DNA of 64,000 bases from the NCBI RefSeq assembly GCF_022808175.1, contig NZ_JALGBX010000020.1, forward strand, positions 1 to 64,000. Reading direction: 5' to 3'. Of the stretch, positions 26,997 to 35,953 are shown piece after piece. The notes beneath the pieces were generated by a model, which worked only from the letters and a program-made list of their open reading frames with translations, made no database searches and was not told the DNA's origin. Position numbers and translations under genes: made by a program. This stretch comes from Streptomyces sp. AP-93 (GTDB lineage Bacteria; Actinomycetota; Actinomycetes; Streptomycetales; Streptomycetaceae). The number at the start of each line of letters is the position of its first letter. The first letter of the stretch is position 1.

Positions 26997-27512
26997 GTGA
27001 CCGAACGTACGTTGCGCAAACGATGTCGGAGCATCCTCAGGGAACTCGGCATCACCGCTCCACTGCGGGTCCCCGAGCTGTGTCGGCTCCTCGGTGAACA
27101 CCGCGGACGGCCGATCCGGCTGGTCCCGTACTCGCTGCCCGTCCCCGGCCCGTACGGTCTGTGGATCGCCGGCGCGCAGGCGGACTTCATCTTCTACCAG
27201 AAGGAGACCAGCCAGGCGCACCAGGACCACATCGTGCTCCACGAGGTCGGGCACATCCTGGCGGACCACGGGAGCGACGAGTCCGAGGACGCCGTCTGGC
27301 AGGAGGTGCTGCCGGACCTTTCGATCGAGGTGATCAACCGCGCGCTCCGGCGCACCTCCTACGCCGAGGAAAGGGAGCGGGAGGCGGAACTCGTCGCCAC
27401 GATCATCCTCGAGTGGGCGTCGGTCCTGGACCGGGTCACGCCCCGCGCGCCGGGTGACATCTCGGCCCGACGGGTGCACACGGCGCTCGCGGACCGGCAG
27501 GGGTGGTTGTGA
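26997..27512 (+). CDS. ImmA/IrrE-family metallopeptidase (171 aa)
   Basis: HIVLHEVGHILADHG gives the HExxH zinc motif (HEVGH), with Glu in AEEREREAELVATII downstream as the third ligand region (family motif ExEA). GTG 26997 follows GGAG at eight bases; the earlier ATG at 26949 lacks a ribosome site. Such proteases cleave the paired XRE repressor. The stop overlaps the GTG of the membrane protein gene, so expression is coupled. Confidence 0.9.
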   Translation: MTERTLRKRCRSILRELGITAPLRVPELCRLLGEHRGRPIRLVPYSLPVPGPYGLWIAGAQADFIFYQKETSQAHQDHIVLHEVGHILADHGSDESEDAVWQEVLPDLSIEVINRALRRTSYAEEREREAELVATIILEWASVLDRVTPRAPGDISARRVHTALADRQGWL

Positions 27513-28648
27513 CCGTGCTGTCCCTGGTGCTCGCCGTTGTTCTGTACGGCTCGCTGCTCTGGACGGGGCGGCAGGTCGTACGCGATCCTTCCGACCGGCT
27601 GCTGCGCGCGGTTTTCCTTTGCATGTTCAGTGCGGGTCTCTCCTTCCCGTTCGGCCTGCCCGTAGTCATCCGCCTCGTTGACGGGCTCGCCGGGGACGGC
27701 ACCGCGAAGCTGCTGCAGAACCTCTGCCTGCTCGGAGCCGTGTACTTCCTGGGGTGCTTCTTCATTCACTCGGCGTCCGACCCGGCCGCGGCCCGGACGC
27801 GGGTGCGGTGGCATGCGGTGCCGTTTGCCGCGACTGCGGTGATCGCCTCGGCAGCCATGGCCGTGACGCCGCACGCCGAGCGGGGCCACACGTACGCGAC
27901 GGCCGACATGAGGGTCCCTGGTGTCGCGGTCTTCTACCTCTCGGCCGGCGCCTACCTCACGTATGCCCTGGCGGCGGCGCTGTTCTGGACGGTGCGGTAC
28001 GCGCGGCTGGCGAGCCGGCCGTTGGCGACCGGGCTGCGGATGGTGGCCGCCGCGCTGACCGGCATGGTGCTGGCCTCGGCGGTACGGGAGTGCCTGACGC
28101 TCGTGCGCCTGCTCGGCGGCGGTGTGCCCCACCCGGTGATCACCGGCGCGAAGCTCCTGCTCGACCTCGCGATCCCCCTCTTCGTAGCGGGCGTGGTCTA
28201 CCCGGGGCTGGTGACGCGCTGGGCCAGTATCCGTCTGTGGTGGCACCACGGCCGCGTCTACCACAGGCTGGCCCCCCTCTGGGAGGCTCTGCACCTGGCG
28301 TTCCCGGAGGACGCACTCGAACGCACCGGGGGCGGTCGCCGCTGGGACGCGCTGAGTCCGCGGGGCGTGCACCGGCGCTACTACCGGCGTGTCATCGAGT
28401 GCCGGGACGGGCTCGTCCGGATCAGTCCCTATCTGGCGCTGGAGGCGGCCACGGCCGACGCCGAGGCACCACTCACGCCCGAGGTCGCGGCGCGCCATCT
28501 GAGGACCGCGTTGCGGGCGTACGCCTCCGGAGAGGATGCGCCCTCCCAGGCCGTCCCGGTCGCCCTGCCCGGCGAGGGCGACGGCAGTCTGGAGAGTGAT
28601 GTACGGCAACTGATCCGGCTGTCCGAAACTCTGACAGCGCAATTCTGA
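27509..28648 (+). CDS. MAB_1171c-type membrane protein (379 aa)
   Basis: About seven hydrophobic helices in residues 1-230 (VTVLSLVLAVVLYGSLLWTG first), then a cytosolic C-terminal domain with WWHHGRVYHRLAPLWEALHLAFPE and GVHRRYYRRVIECRDG, the hallmarks of the actinobacterial MAB_1171c/DUF6545 family. GTG 27509 overlaps the ImmA stop. This family is regularly found behind XRE-ImmA pairs; its substrate is unknown, and calling it a transporter is convention only. Confidence 0.85.
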   Translation: MTVLSLVLAVVLYGSLLWTGRQVVRDPSDRLLRAVFLCMFSAGLSFPFGLPVVIRLVDGLAGDGTAKLLQNLCLLGAVYFLGCFFIHSASDPAAARTRVRWHAVPFAATAVIASAAMAVTPHAERGHTYATADMRVPGVAVFYLSAGAYLTYALAAALFWTVRYARLASRPLATGLRMVAAALTGMVLASAVRECLTLVRLLGGGVPHPVITGAKLLLDLAIPLFVAGVVYPGLVTRWASIRLWWHHGRVYHRLAPLWEALHLAFPEDALERTGGGRRWDALSPRGVHRRYYRRVIECRDGLVRISPYLALEAATADAEAPLTPEVAARHLRTALRAYASGEDAPSQAVPVALPGEGDGSLESDVRQLIRLSETLTAQF

Positions 28649-28661
28649 ACGAGGAGTGGCG

Positions 28662-29843
28662 ATGGACACCCTGATCTCGGCCCGGCGCGTGGTGATCGGA
28701 CCGCACGGCCAGGTCCTGGCGGACGGCGCCGTGCTGGTGCGAAACGGCGTCATCGCGGACACCGGACCGCGCCACGAGGTGGAGTCCCGTGCCCCCGCGC
28801 ACACTCTCCGTCACGACTACCCCGACGGCACGCTGTTGCCGGGGCTCGTCGACGCGCACGTCCACCTCGTTCTGGACGCGGGGCCCGATCCGGTCGCGGC
28901 GCTGCGGGAGGCGGACGATGCGACGCTGGCCAAAGGCATTGCGGAGCGGGCACTCGGTCTGCTGAACGCCGGCGTCACCACAGTGCGGGACCTCGGCGAC
29001 CGGAACGGACTGGTGACGGAGTTCCGCGACGCCGTCAGGGTGGGACGGTTGCCCGGACCCCGTGTCCTGGCGGCCGGCACTCCTGTGACGGGACCTGGCG
29101 GACACTGCTGGTTCCTGGGCGGAGAGGTGTCCGGCGAGGACGCCGCCAGGGCGCTGGTCCGCCGCAACGTGGAGCGGGGCACGGACCTCATCAAGGTGAT
29201 GGCCACGGGCGGGGGCATCACCAAGGGCGGGCCGCCGATCTGGGCGCCCCAGTTCACGGCCGGGGAGCTCCGGATCATCGTGCAGGAGGCGGCGAGTGCC
29301 GGCCTCCCGGTGGCGGCGCATGCCCACGGCACCGCAGGCATCGTCGCGGCGGTGGAGGCCGGGGTGAGCACGATCGAGCACTGCACGTGGATCGACCAGG
29401 ATGGCTTCCGGTTCCTCGACGACGTCGTCGACGAGATCGCCGCCCGGGGCATCGGGGTCTGTCCGGCGGCCAGCCCCGACTGGCGCGGCTTCGCCGAGCG
29501 CTTCGGACATGAGCGCGCGGAGGAGATGTTCGGCGGGATCCGCCGAATGCGCGAGCGCGGGGTGCGGCTGCTCACCGGCACGGACGCGGGTGTGAGCCGG
29601 GCGGTCTTCGATGACTTCGTGTCCAGTCTCGAGTTCTTCGCCTATCTGGGCTGCACCTCGCAGGAGATCGTCGACCTGGCCACCTGCGAGGCGGCGGAGG
29701 CACTCGGGCTGGGCAAGGTCACGGGGCGCCTGCTCCCCGGCCTCCGCGCGGACCTCCTGGTCGTAGAGGGTGATCCCCTGACCGATCTCCAGGCGCTGCG
29801 CCGCGTGCGGCTGGTGATGGCGGATGGCCTTGTGCATGCCTGA
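28662..29843 (+). CDS. Amidohydrolase, imidazolonepropionase/prolidase-like (393 aa)
   Basis: Metal-dependent TIM-barrel hydrolase: LLPGLVDAHVHL (HxH), a Lys in TDLIKVMATGGG, VAAHAHGTAGI and IEHCTW (His ligands), and LLTGTDAGV (Asp). ATG 28662 is five bases after GAGGAG. It hydrolyses an amide or cyclic C-N bond, likely of a small metabolite or dipeptide; substrate unknown. Last gene of the XRE/ImmA operon, 13 bp after the membrane protein gene, and it ends only 51 bp before the corA fragment, so segment 2 has an unusually short right end with no visible ATTCTCCCCAG site. Confidence 0.9.
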   Translation: MDTLISARRVVIGPHGQVLADGAVLVRNGVIADTGPRHEVESRAPAHTLRHDYPDGTLLPGLVDAHVHLVLDAGPDPVAALREADDATLAKGIAERALGLLNAGVTTVRDLGDRNGLVTEFRDAVRVGRLPGPRVLAAGTPVTGPGGHCWFLGGEVSGEDAARALVRRNVERGTDLIKVMATGGGITKGGPPIWAPQFTAGELRIIVQEAASAGLPVAAHAHGTAGIVAAVEAGVSTIEHCTWIDQDGFRFLDDVVDEIAARGIGVCPAASPDWRGFAERFGHERAEEMFGGIRRMRERGVRLLTGTDAGVSRAVFDDFVSSLEFFAYLGCTSQEIVDLATCEAAEALGLGKVTGRLLPGLRADLLVVEGDPLTDLQALRRVRLVMADGLVHA

Positions 29844-29894
29844 CGGGCTACCGCTGCCGGTGCCCCCGTTGGTGCGTGAGGGGCCAGCTGACTC

Positions 29895-30079
29895 CTACAG
29901 CCAGTCGCGCTTCTTGAAGATGACGTACAGGCTCACGCAGACGACCGCCATCAGCAGGATTGCGAAGGTGTAGCCACCGGCCCACTTCAGCTCCGGCATG
30001 ACCTCGAAGTTCATGCCGTAGATGGTGCCGACCAGGGTGGGTGCAAAGAGGATGGCGGCCCAGCTGGAGATGTTCTTGA
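29895..30079 (-). repeat. corA 3'-end fragment, copy 3
   Basis: 185 bp on the minus strand encoding KNISSWAAILFAPTLVGT, IYGMNFEVMPELKW, the second membrane helix and KKRDWL with TAG at 29895-29897. Differences from intact corA are mostly silent, with a few conservative replacements such as Thr to Val after NFE. Similarity ends at the same CTTCTTGA point as in copies 1 and 2. Confidence 0.9.
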
Positions 30080-30333
30080 AGGCGTCACCTTCACACCGCT
30101 GACCTGCGGAAATCGCCCGAACGGACGGTCTGACCTGCGACGGTCCGCCTTTCCGGCCCTTTCACCGTGCTGCCCCTTTGTACGGTCGATCCTCCCCAGC
30201 CACTCCCCAACGGGGCTTCATTCTCCCCAGATTCTCCCCAGCCGCTGCCGCCCGGGAGGATGGGGCGCCGCTGGCCAGGGCCTGATTCAAGCGTCGTGCG
30301 GAGCTACGCAGCGTAGTGCAAGCGAGTCGGAGC
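30080..30333. other. Conserved non-coding arm 3, left end of segment 3
   Basis: Same order as arms 1 and 2: TGACCTGCGGAAAT at 30100-30113, second CTGACCTGCGA, TTTCACCGTGCTGCCC, tandem ATTCTCCCCAG at 30220-30230 and 30231-30241, palindromic CTACGCAGCGTAG and the shared GCAAGCGAGTCGGAGC end. A further GATTCTCCCC lies about 50 bp on (near 30375). No coding frame. Confidence 0.75.
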
Positions 30334-30422
30334 GGGGTGGTAGTCGCCTTCGTGGGGCGACGGCTTGACGAACCGATTCGATTCTCCCCCTCGGCTCCGT
30401 TCCGTCTGCCAGGCTCGGACAC

Positions 30423-31559
30423 GTGACGTACGTAGTGACCGTAGACATCTGCATCTCGGAGGGAACTCCGGAGATGGACCCGCTGCAGCGTGCCGGAGCC
30501 GTCGCGCTGATCGAGAGCGGCTTCGCCTCGGTCGACGGCCTCGACGGGCCGGACGGCATGGAGGTCGACCTCCTCGACACGATCGTGGGCGTGTATCCGG
30601 GCGGGGCACTGCTCAAGGTGTTCGTCGACGCCGAGGCGCTCGAATTCGCGGAGGATGCCGTCCGGGACGTCGTGAGCGAGGTGCTTCGACGCTCCGAGCT
30701 GCTGGCGGATTGGAAGGTCGAGCGGTGCGAAGTCGAACTGCACCCGGAGCTCGCCCAGGAGAGCCTCGCCGCCGCCGACGGCCCAGATGGCCCGCCGGAC
30801 GACCCCGCGGACCGCAAAGCCCGTCATGCCGAGCCACCCGCAGCAGCCGAAGGAGGCGAGTACGACGCGCAAGCGAAGGCCGAGGAAGTGCGCGCCCGGA
30901 TGCTCGTGCTGGCGGACGAGCTGCGTTCCTTTCCACCAGTGATGTTCGGTGTGCAGGACGACCCTGGGGAGGAGGACGGCGACGACTACGGCTTCGCAGT
31001 CGCCCCCGAGGACGCCATGCTGGCCGCCGGCGCACTGATCTATGCCACCGACGTTTTGATCGACGAGCTGTTCGAGGACGTGCACACCTTGGAGCAGGAG
31101 GGCACCAACGTCGGGGAGTGCGAAGGCCCGCTGTGGCACCTGGAGGACCTGCCGGAGAGGTACGTCCTCCAGTACGACACCCGTTTCGCCCGCCGCTTCC
31201 TAGTAACCGTGATCGCCATGACCACCCGCTTCACCAACGGAAGTTTCGACCAGCTGAGTTGCGTCGCCGAGGAACTTGCCCTGAGGCTGCTCTTGAGCCA
31301 GACGACCGTCACCCTGGAGCTGTTCGGGTTGCTCGACGACGGCGTCTCGAACGCCCTAGAAGTGTTCGCCGACAACGTCTACGAGGACATGGACCACGAG
31401 TGGCTGTACGACGGTTCGATGGACGGGATCGACGAGGGCGCGGTGGGCTCGGCCCTCGGCATTGCACCCATGGCGTTCGGTGCCTGGTTCACACCGTTCA
31501 ACCCCGGTAGGCACGTGCACCCATCGGCTGCAGACGAACCGGACACGGCCGCAGTGTGA
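30423..31559 (+). CDS. Hypothetical protein in defence-like island (378 aa)
   Basis: GTG 30423 opens a frame with strong coding character: MTYVVTVDICISEGTPEMD, then a ~120-aa domain, an acidic disordered linker (AADGPDGPPDDPADR), and a second helical domain with FEDVHTLEQEGTNVGECEGPLWHLEDLPERYVLQYD. No signal peptide or membrane helix. I do not recognise the family. It lies convergent with Vsr and just inside the element's left end, where cargo such as defence genes is common. Not related by eye to the ATPase pair downstream. Confidence 0.7.
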   Translation: MTYVVTVDICISEGTPEMDPLQRAGAVALIESGFASVDGLDGPDGMEVDLLDTIVGVYPGGALLKVFVDAEALEFAEDAVRDVVSEVLRRSELLADWKVERCEVELHPELAQESLAAADGPDGPPDDPADRKARHAEPPAAAEGGEYDAQAKAEEVRARMLVLADELRSFPPVMFGVQDDPGEEDGDDYGFAVAPEDAMLAAGALIYATDVLIDELFEDVHTLEQEGTNVGECEGPLWHLEDLPERYVLQYDTRFARRFLVTVIAMTTRFTNGSFDQLSCVAEELALRLLLSQTTVTLELFGLLDDGVSNALEVFADNVYEDMDHEWLYDGSMDGIDEGAVGSALGIAPMAFGAWFTPFNPGRHVHPSAADEPDTAAV

Positions 31560-31643
31560 TCCGCCCCGTTCCCTGATGCGACAGAAGCACGGCGGACGCG
31601 GAGGCGTTGTTCGGACCGATCGAAGTGGCCCCACCAGGTCACG

Positions 31644-32123
31644 TCACTTGGCCGTGCCCTGGCACCCCAGACGTAGGGCCCGGGGATGGTCACGGGTTGC
31701 CAGTGCCGCAGTCACCCTGCCAACGGCGTCGTCCACGCCTTCGTGCTCCCAGATGCGCAGCGGCAGCCAGCCCAGGTGTACGAGGTGGGCGTCGGTCTCC
31801 TCGTCGCGGCGGACATTGCCTTCGAGTTTTTGGCGCCACCATTCGGAGTTGTGCTTCGGAGCGTGCAGATGCTTCTGGCACGCGTGCCAGAAGCATCCTT
31901 GGACGAAGACTGCGGTTCGCCATCTGGTGAAGGTGACGTCAGCGCGGCGGCGCGGCATCCCGGGGATTGGCAAGTTCACGCGGTAGCGGAAGCCCAAGGA
32001 ATGGAGGGCGCGTCGCAAGGCGAGTTCTGGCGCGGTGTCCCGGTTGCGTTGGGCCACCATCACCCTCCTGGCATTCGCGTCCCGCGGGCTCGGTACGCCT
32101 CCGCGGCTGTCTTTGGTCTCCAC
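31644..32123 (-). CDS. vsr: Very short patch repair (Vsr) endonuclease (159 aa)
   Basis: Typical Vsr: NRDTAPELALRRALHSLGFRYRV, PRRRADVTFTRWRTAVFVQGCFWHACQKH (metal site Asp and the zinc/Cys-His region), then NSEWWRQKLEGNVRRDEETDAHL and LGWLPLRIWEHE. It nicks 5' of T in T:G mismatches created by deamination of 5-methylcytosine, and in actinobacteria it is usually linked to a cytosine methyltransferase. None is seen here. The GTG start is only 10 bp from the IS982 end, so the promoter and any upstream partner gene were cut away by that insertion. Confidence 0.92.
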   Translation of the reverse strand: METKDSRGGVPSPRDANARRVMVAQRNRDTAPELALRRALHSLGFRYRVNLPIPGMPRRRADVTFTRWRTAVFVQGCFWHACQKHLHAPKHNSEWWRQKLEGNVRRDEETDAHLVHLGWLPLRIWEHEGVDDAVGRVTAALATRDHPRALRLGCQGTAK

Positions 32124-32132
32124 TCCCGATCA

Positions 32133-33129
32133 ACTAGATGATTGATTCCAAGGCTTCAGTGGTCGTAGGCGGTCAGTGATCGGATGACCGGTCCACCGGT
32201 CTTGTGGTTGTGCCATATCGCGGCGGTCAGGGCGAGGAGTCGCTGTAGGACGCGCACGGTGACCCCGGCGGGCGTGCGGCCGCCGTGCCGTTCGGGGTCG
32301 AGTTGTCCCTTGAGGGTCTGGTTGACCGACTCGATCAGCTGGCGCAGTGGCTTGAACAGCTCGGCTCCGGCCCGCTCGGGTTCGCCCTTGCGGGCTGGCC
32401 GCAGCAGCCGGACCCCCAGGTCGGCGAGGTCCCTCTCGAAGGCGCGGCCGTAGTAGTTCCTGTCCGCCAGCAGCGTCGGTGGTGGCCGGTTGGCGAGCAG
32501 GCCCGGTTCTATCTGGAAGATGTCCAGTAGCACTTCGCGTTCGACGGCCTTGGCTCCGGTCAGCGCGAAGGCAATGGGCAGGCCGTGCAGGGTGCAGACC
32601 AGGTGCAGGCGCAGGCCCCAGAAGAACCGTGAGTGGCTGGCGCAGTAGCCGTACTCGGCCCATCCGGCCAGGTCGGAGCGTTTCGCGGTCTCGCGGGAGC
32701 GTCCGCACTCCACCGGCGTGGAGTCCACGATCCACACGTCATCGCCCCACAGGGCGGTGTCGGTGGCCAGCTCACGCAGGACCTGCCTGACCAGGCCCGA
32801 CGCCCGCCGCAGGCGCTTGTTCCAGCCCGGCTGCTGGGGCAGGTACGGGAAGAGATACCGCAGGTGAGCGTGGGCGTGGCGCAGCCAGCGGGCCTCGGAG
32901 ACGAAGCCCAGCAAGGCCTGCATCACCGCGAGGGTGACCAGTTCCGCGTCGCTGAGCTTCGGCTCCAGGCCCACCCGCGGGCGCCACGGAGCAAGATGCG
33001 GCGAAGCCTTCAAAAGGTCATCGACCCGCACGTACAGTGCAGTTGCGAGGGTGTCTATCTCGGTCGTCACAAACTGAGAGTGGGCACCCTCGCGTTCGTG
33101 CAGCTACCCCTTGGAATCAATCATCTAGT
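32133..33129 (-). mobile_element. IS982-family insertion sequence (~997 bp)
   Basis: Ends are 21-bp perfect terminal inverted repeats, 32133-32153 and 33109-33129 (outer part ACTAGATGATTGATTCCAAG). One transposase gene fills the element on the minus strand. No target-site duplication is obvious. The right end provides the TAG stop of a truncated minus-strand frame, so the element landed within a gene or operon between vsr and the 767-aa gene. Confidence 0.9.
32156..33070 (-). CDS. IS982-family DDE transposase (304 aa)
   Basis: Full-length transposase: MTTEIDTLATALYVRVDDLL N-terminus, then VDSTPVECG (first Asp), TLLADRNYYGRAFERDL (second Asp) and a C-terminal Glu in IESVNQTLKGQLDPERHGGRT. Length and layout are normal for IS982. 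No frameshift, so the element may still be active. Confidence 0.93.
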   Translation of the reverse strand: MTTEIDTLATALYVRVDDLLKASPHLAPWRPRVGLEPKLSDAELVTLAVMQALLGFVSEARWLRHAHAHLRYLFPYLPQQPGWNKRLRRASGLVRQVLRELATDTALWGDDVWIVDSTPVECGRSRETAKRSDLAGWAEYGYCASHSRFFWGLRLHLVCTLHGLPIAFALTGAKAVEREVLLDIFQIEPGLLANRPPPTLLADRNYYGRAFERDLADLGVRLLRPARKGEPERAGAELFKPLRQLIESVNQTLKGQLDPERHGGRTPAGVTVRVLQRLLALTAAIWHNHKTGGPVIRSLTAYDH

Positions 33130-33474
33130 GGCTGCCGATTCGGTAACCGTCCAGTTGTTCGGCGCTGTGCCACCCCGGCTGGATCTGGTCGAACGCGAAG
33201 ATGGAGTCGGCGTAGGGCATGACGGTCCCGTCGGGGTGGAGGGAGACGGGGCCCACCTGGCATCTCAGGGGTTGATGGGCCAGGAGTCGCGGGGGCACGG
33301 GCTTCGTGGCGGTACTGCTCGGGCCTTGCCGTGCCGGAGGCGGTGGAAGAGGGCCTCCGCCAGGCCGGAGAACGCCTCCACCTGGACGCGGCAGGTGTGT
33401 CGATCCGTACAAGTCGGGTGCAGGTGGCTATCGACAGTCGCAATGTGGGGAAAGTGCCACAGGCACCCATGCAT
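33128..33474 (-). pseudogene. Gene remnant truncated by IS982
   Basis: Minus-strand coding sense is visible in two successive frames. From about 33474, HTCRVQVEAFSGLAEALFHRLRHGKARAVPP ends at a stop (33265). From about 33270 another frame continues with CQVGPVSLHPDGTVMPYADSIFAF and GWHSAEQLDGYRIGSH, then reads into the inverted repeat, whose CTAG gives the stop. A frameshift plus the insertion leave it non-functional. No family recognised; an original partner of vsr is possible. The gap to 33537 holds nothing else. Confidence 0.45.
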
Positions 33475-33537
33475 CGGCGTAGTCTGCGGGGATTACCGCA
33501 GGCGGGCCGGGGTGGTCGGCATTGCGGCGGAGGTGCC

Positions 33538-35841
33538 ATGGGTGGGGACCCGAATGTGTCAGCAATCATCCGCGATCACGGGCGAACGGGGGTGCCGGAT
33601 CCGTATGGTGACCAGGCTCTGCTGACTCCCGCCATGACGAAAGGCTACAACGCCGTACCTGCCGGGGAACTACATCTGCTGCTGCGCTATCTCGAGGCGG
33701 TGGTTGCCATCCGTCGGGCACCGGTACACACCGCCGTCGCCTTCAACGCCGTGTACTTCGGGTACGACCTCGGGGGCGATGGTTACGGGGGCAGCCCGCT
33801 GCGCCTCGACGACTTCCCCGTGATCACCCTCGGCGGGTGCGCGCCTACGCTCCCGGTCGGTGCCATGGTGTGCGTAGCCACGGGATCGGACCCGCTCTAC
33901 GCAGAAATCGTCCACCGCGAGGGCGCACACCCGGAAGTGGGGGCCCTCGGGGACGTACCGGACTGGGTCTCCGGGGCACCTGTCGGGGCCACGGGCCCGG
34001 GGAGGTCGGCGACCGGCGCGGCCCTCCGGCGAAGAGAGCTCTTGGTCCCGGACCTCCAGGCATTCGGCCCGGCCTTGAGCCTGTCACCGACTCAACTCCA
34101 CCGCCTACGCACGCGCCGACGCTGGATCAACGAAGACGGGCACGTCGTCGTCGACGTCTCCTACCCGTCCCCGGAAGCGGCCCGGTACGACGACCTGACG
34201 GCCTACGCGGACCACCTCCTGACCACGGCGAGGGAGCAGCTGCTCAGTCCCTACGTTCCCGTGTCCCTCGCCGAACTCGTGGGCGGCACAAGTGTCGACG
34301 AACTGAGGGCCGGCCTCCTTGGTCTGCTCGACACGGTGAGGGGCGTTCTCGCCTCCAGCCCGTCGCTGCGCACGTGGGGCCACTACGCCGTGACCCGGAC
34401 CTCGCTCGCGGAGTGTTGGGGCGATACCGGACCACTGGGAGGCGACGACTTCCGGACTCTCGCTGCCGCGGTGGAACATGCGGTCACTCCGGCGAGGCGG
34501 CGCCATGGCTTGGCCGTCCCCGTCACGGTGTACACGGCGGTCGGGCCGAGACTTCGCCAGTTCCCCGGTGCGACGGAACTGCTCAGGGGAGTGGGGTACG
34601 CCGCGGCGGTCTGCCGCGCGAACATGACACTCGCCGATGTGGTCCGACGGGACAGCGAACAGGGCCTGTTCGCGAACGGATCCCGGATCACGCTTGACGA
34701 CATCTTCGAGAGCGGGGGCGTCTGGCGGTCTCATCATCCGGGTGGCGCCGAAGCGCCCGGCGACCCCCTGGCCCCGGCAGGGCGCGGCTGGGCATCGACG
34801 CTCCCCGCACCGTCGGAGCCGGAATCAGGGACGGCTGCGGAAGCGGAGATCGAACCGGTCGATCTGCCCCTCGCCGACGATGCCGTCCTGGGGCCTGGCG
34901 AACTCCTGCGGAACGACGCGGAGCAGATCGTCTGGCGGTCGCCCCTGCGACTTGCCCATCTCATCGACGGCTGGTTCCCTCTGCACCCGTACGTCGCACA
35001 CGCACTCCGCCGGTCTCACGGCCCACGCCTCGCGTCACATCTCGAACTCGACCATGCCGGACAGACCCTGGCCGAGCGTGAGGCAGCTCAGGACGTCACC
35101 GCCGAACTCGAAGACGAAACCGGACGTTTGGCGGGCATCCACTGGCCCCGCGACTTCTTTCCCGGCCTCATACTCGAACTGCGCTGGCTCCGCGGCGAAA
35201 CGGTGATCCGCGCGACCACGACCCCGCTCACAGATCTGGTGCAGGTCGACGACCGCGTGATCGGGCACTGCTACGACTCCCGCGTGCTCACCGGGGAGGA
35301 CGCTCCGGGCAGCGATCGCCGTGGCGACAGCGCAGTCGGTCTCGGCCCCCGGCTACTGGTGATGCGCACCGTGCGCCGCTGCGGTCTGCTCACCCTGGAC
35401 GGCCATGCCCTACTGGACCGCTCGGTCCTGCCGAGCGCGGTCTACGGGCGCTGGCCGGCACGGTCTCAAACCGCCGTCCTGGAGTCGGCGGTCGCGGAAC
35501 TACTGGCGGAACGAATCCTGGAGCCAGCCCTCGGTAGCCGGGACGCGTGGGGTCAACCGCACTACCCGGCACGTGACGGGGAGCCGGTCATTCCGCTCCT
35601 CGGCTACCGCCCTGTACGGCGAAGAGTGATACGCCCATGGGGCGGCACGGAGCCGGACGGCCCGGGGCTGCTGGCCCTCCAGTTCGTCGCCGGTCATCTG
35701 CGACGCCTCCGGCCGGGGTCCTCGCCCAGCGAGGCGCAGCGAGCGGCCTTCCGCGCATACTGCCGCAGGCTCGGCAAGGCGGACGGCTGGGAACTTCCCT
35801 ACGGCTACACGTTCGTCACCGACCACACACGAGGTCACTGA
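33538..35841 (+). CDS. Uncharacterised 767-aa partner of giant ATPase
   Basis: ATG 33538 lies five bases after GGAGG. The product has no signal peptide or membrane helix and no nucleotide-binding loop that I can see. It begins MGGDPNVSAIIRDHGRTG; residues 25-110 read YNAVPAGELHLLLRYLEAVVAIRRAPVHTAVAFNAVYFGYDLGGDGYGG. There is an acidic linker near residues 415-450 (PSEPESGTAAEAEIEPVDLP), and a C-terminal half with IHWPRDFFPGLILELRWLRGETV and YCRRLGKADGWELPYGYTF. I do not recognise it. It is co-directional with the 2043-aa ATPase 112 bp downstream and they likely form one system. Placement next to Vsr in a mobile element suggests a defence function, by inference only. Confidence 0.75.
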   Translation: MGGDPNVSAIIRDHGRTGVPDPYGDQALLTPAMTKGYNAVPAGELHLLLRYLEAVVAIRRAPVHTAVAFNAVYFGYDLGGDGYGGSPLRLDDFPVITLGGCAPTLPVGAMVCVATGSDPLYAEIVHREGAHPEVGALGDVPDWVSGAPVGATGPGRSATGAALRRRELLVPDLQAFGPALSLSPTQLHRLRTRRRWINEDGHVVVDVSYPSPEAARYDDLTAYADHLLTTAREQLLSPYVPVSLAELVGGTSVDELRAGLLGLLDTVRGVLASSPSLRTWGHYAVTRTSLAECWGDTGPLGGDDFRTLAAAVEHAVTPARRRHGLAVPVTVYTAVGPRLRQFPGATELLRGVGYAAAVCRANMTLADVVRRDSEQGLFANGSRITLDDIFESGGVWRSHHPGGAEAPGDPLAPAGRGWASTLPAPSEPESGTAAEAEIEPVDLPLADDAVLGPGELLRNDAEQIVWRSPLRLAHLIDGWFPLHPYVAHALRRSHGPRLASHLELDHAGQTLAEREAAQDVTAELEDETGRLAGIHWPRDFFPGLILELRWLRGETVIRATTTPLTDLVQVDDRVIGHCYDSRVLTGEDAPGSDRRGDSAVGLGPRLLVMRTVRRCGLLTLDGHALLDRSVLPSAVYGRWPARSQTAVLESAVAELLAERILEPALGSRDAWGQPHYPARDGEPVIPLLGYRPVRRRVIRPWGGTEPDGPGLLALQFVAGHLRRLRPGSSPSEAQRAAFRAYCRRLGKADGWELPYGYTFVTDHTRGH

Positions 35842-35953
35842 ACTGGGAATCCACGGTTCCCACCCCTCTTGCCGCTGTCCTGTTCCTCCCTTCCGGCTCC
35901 TCGGCGTCGAGCGAGTCCTTTCCACTGAAGGCCACAGAACGGAGTAGGCGTAC

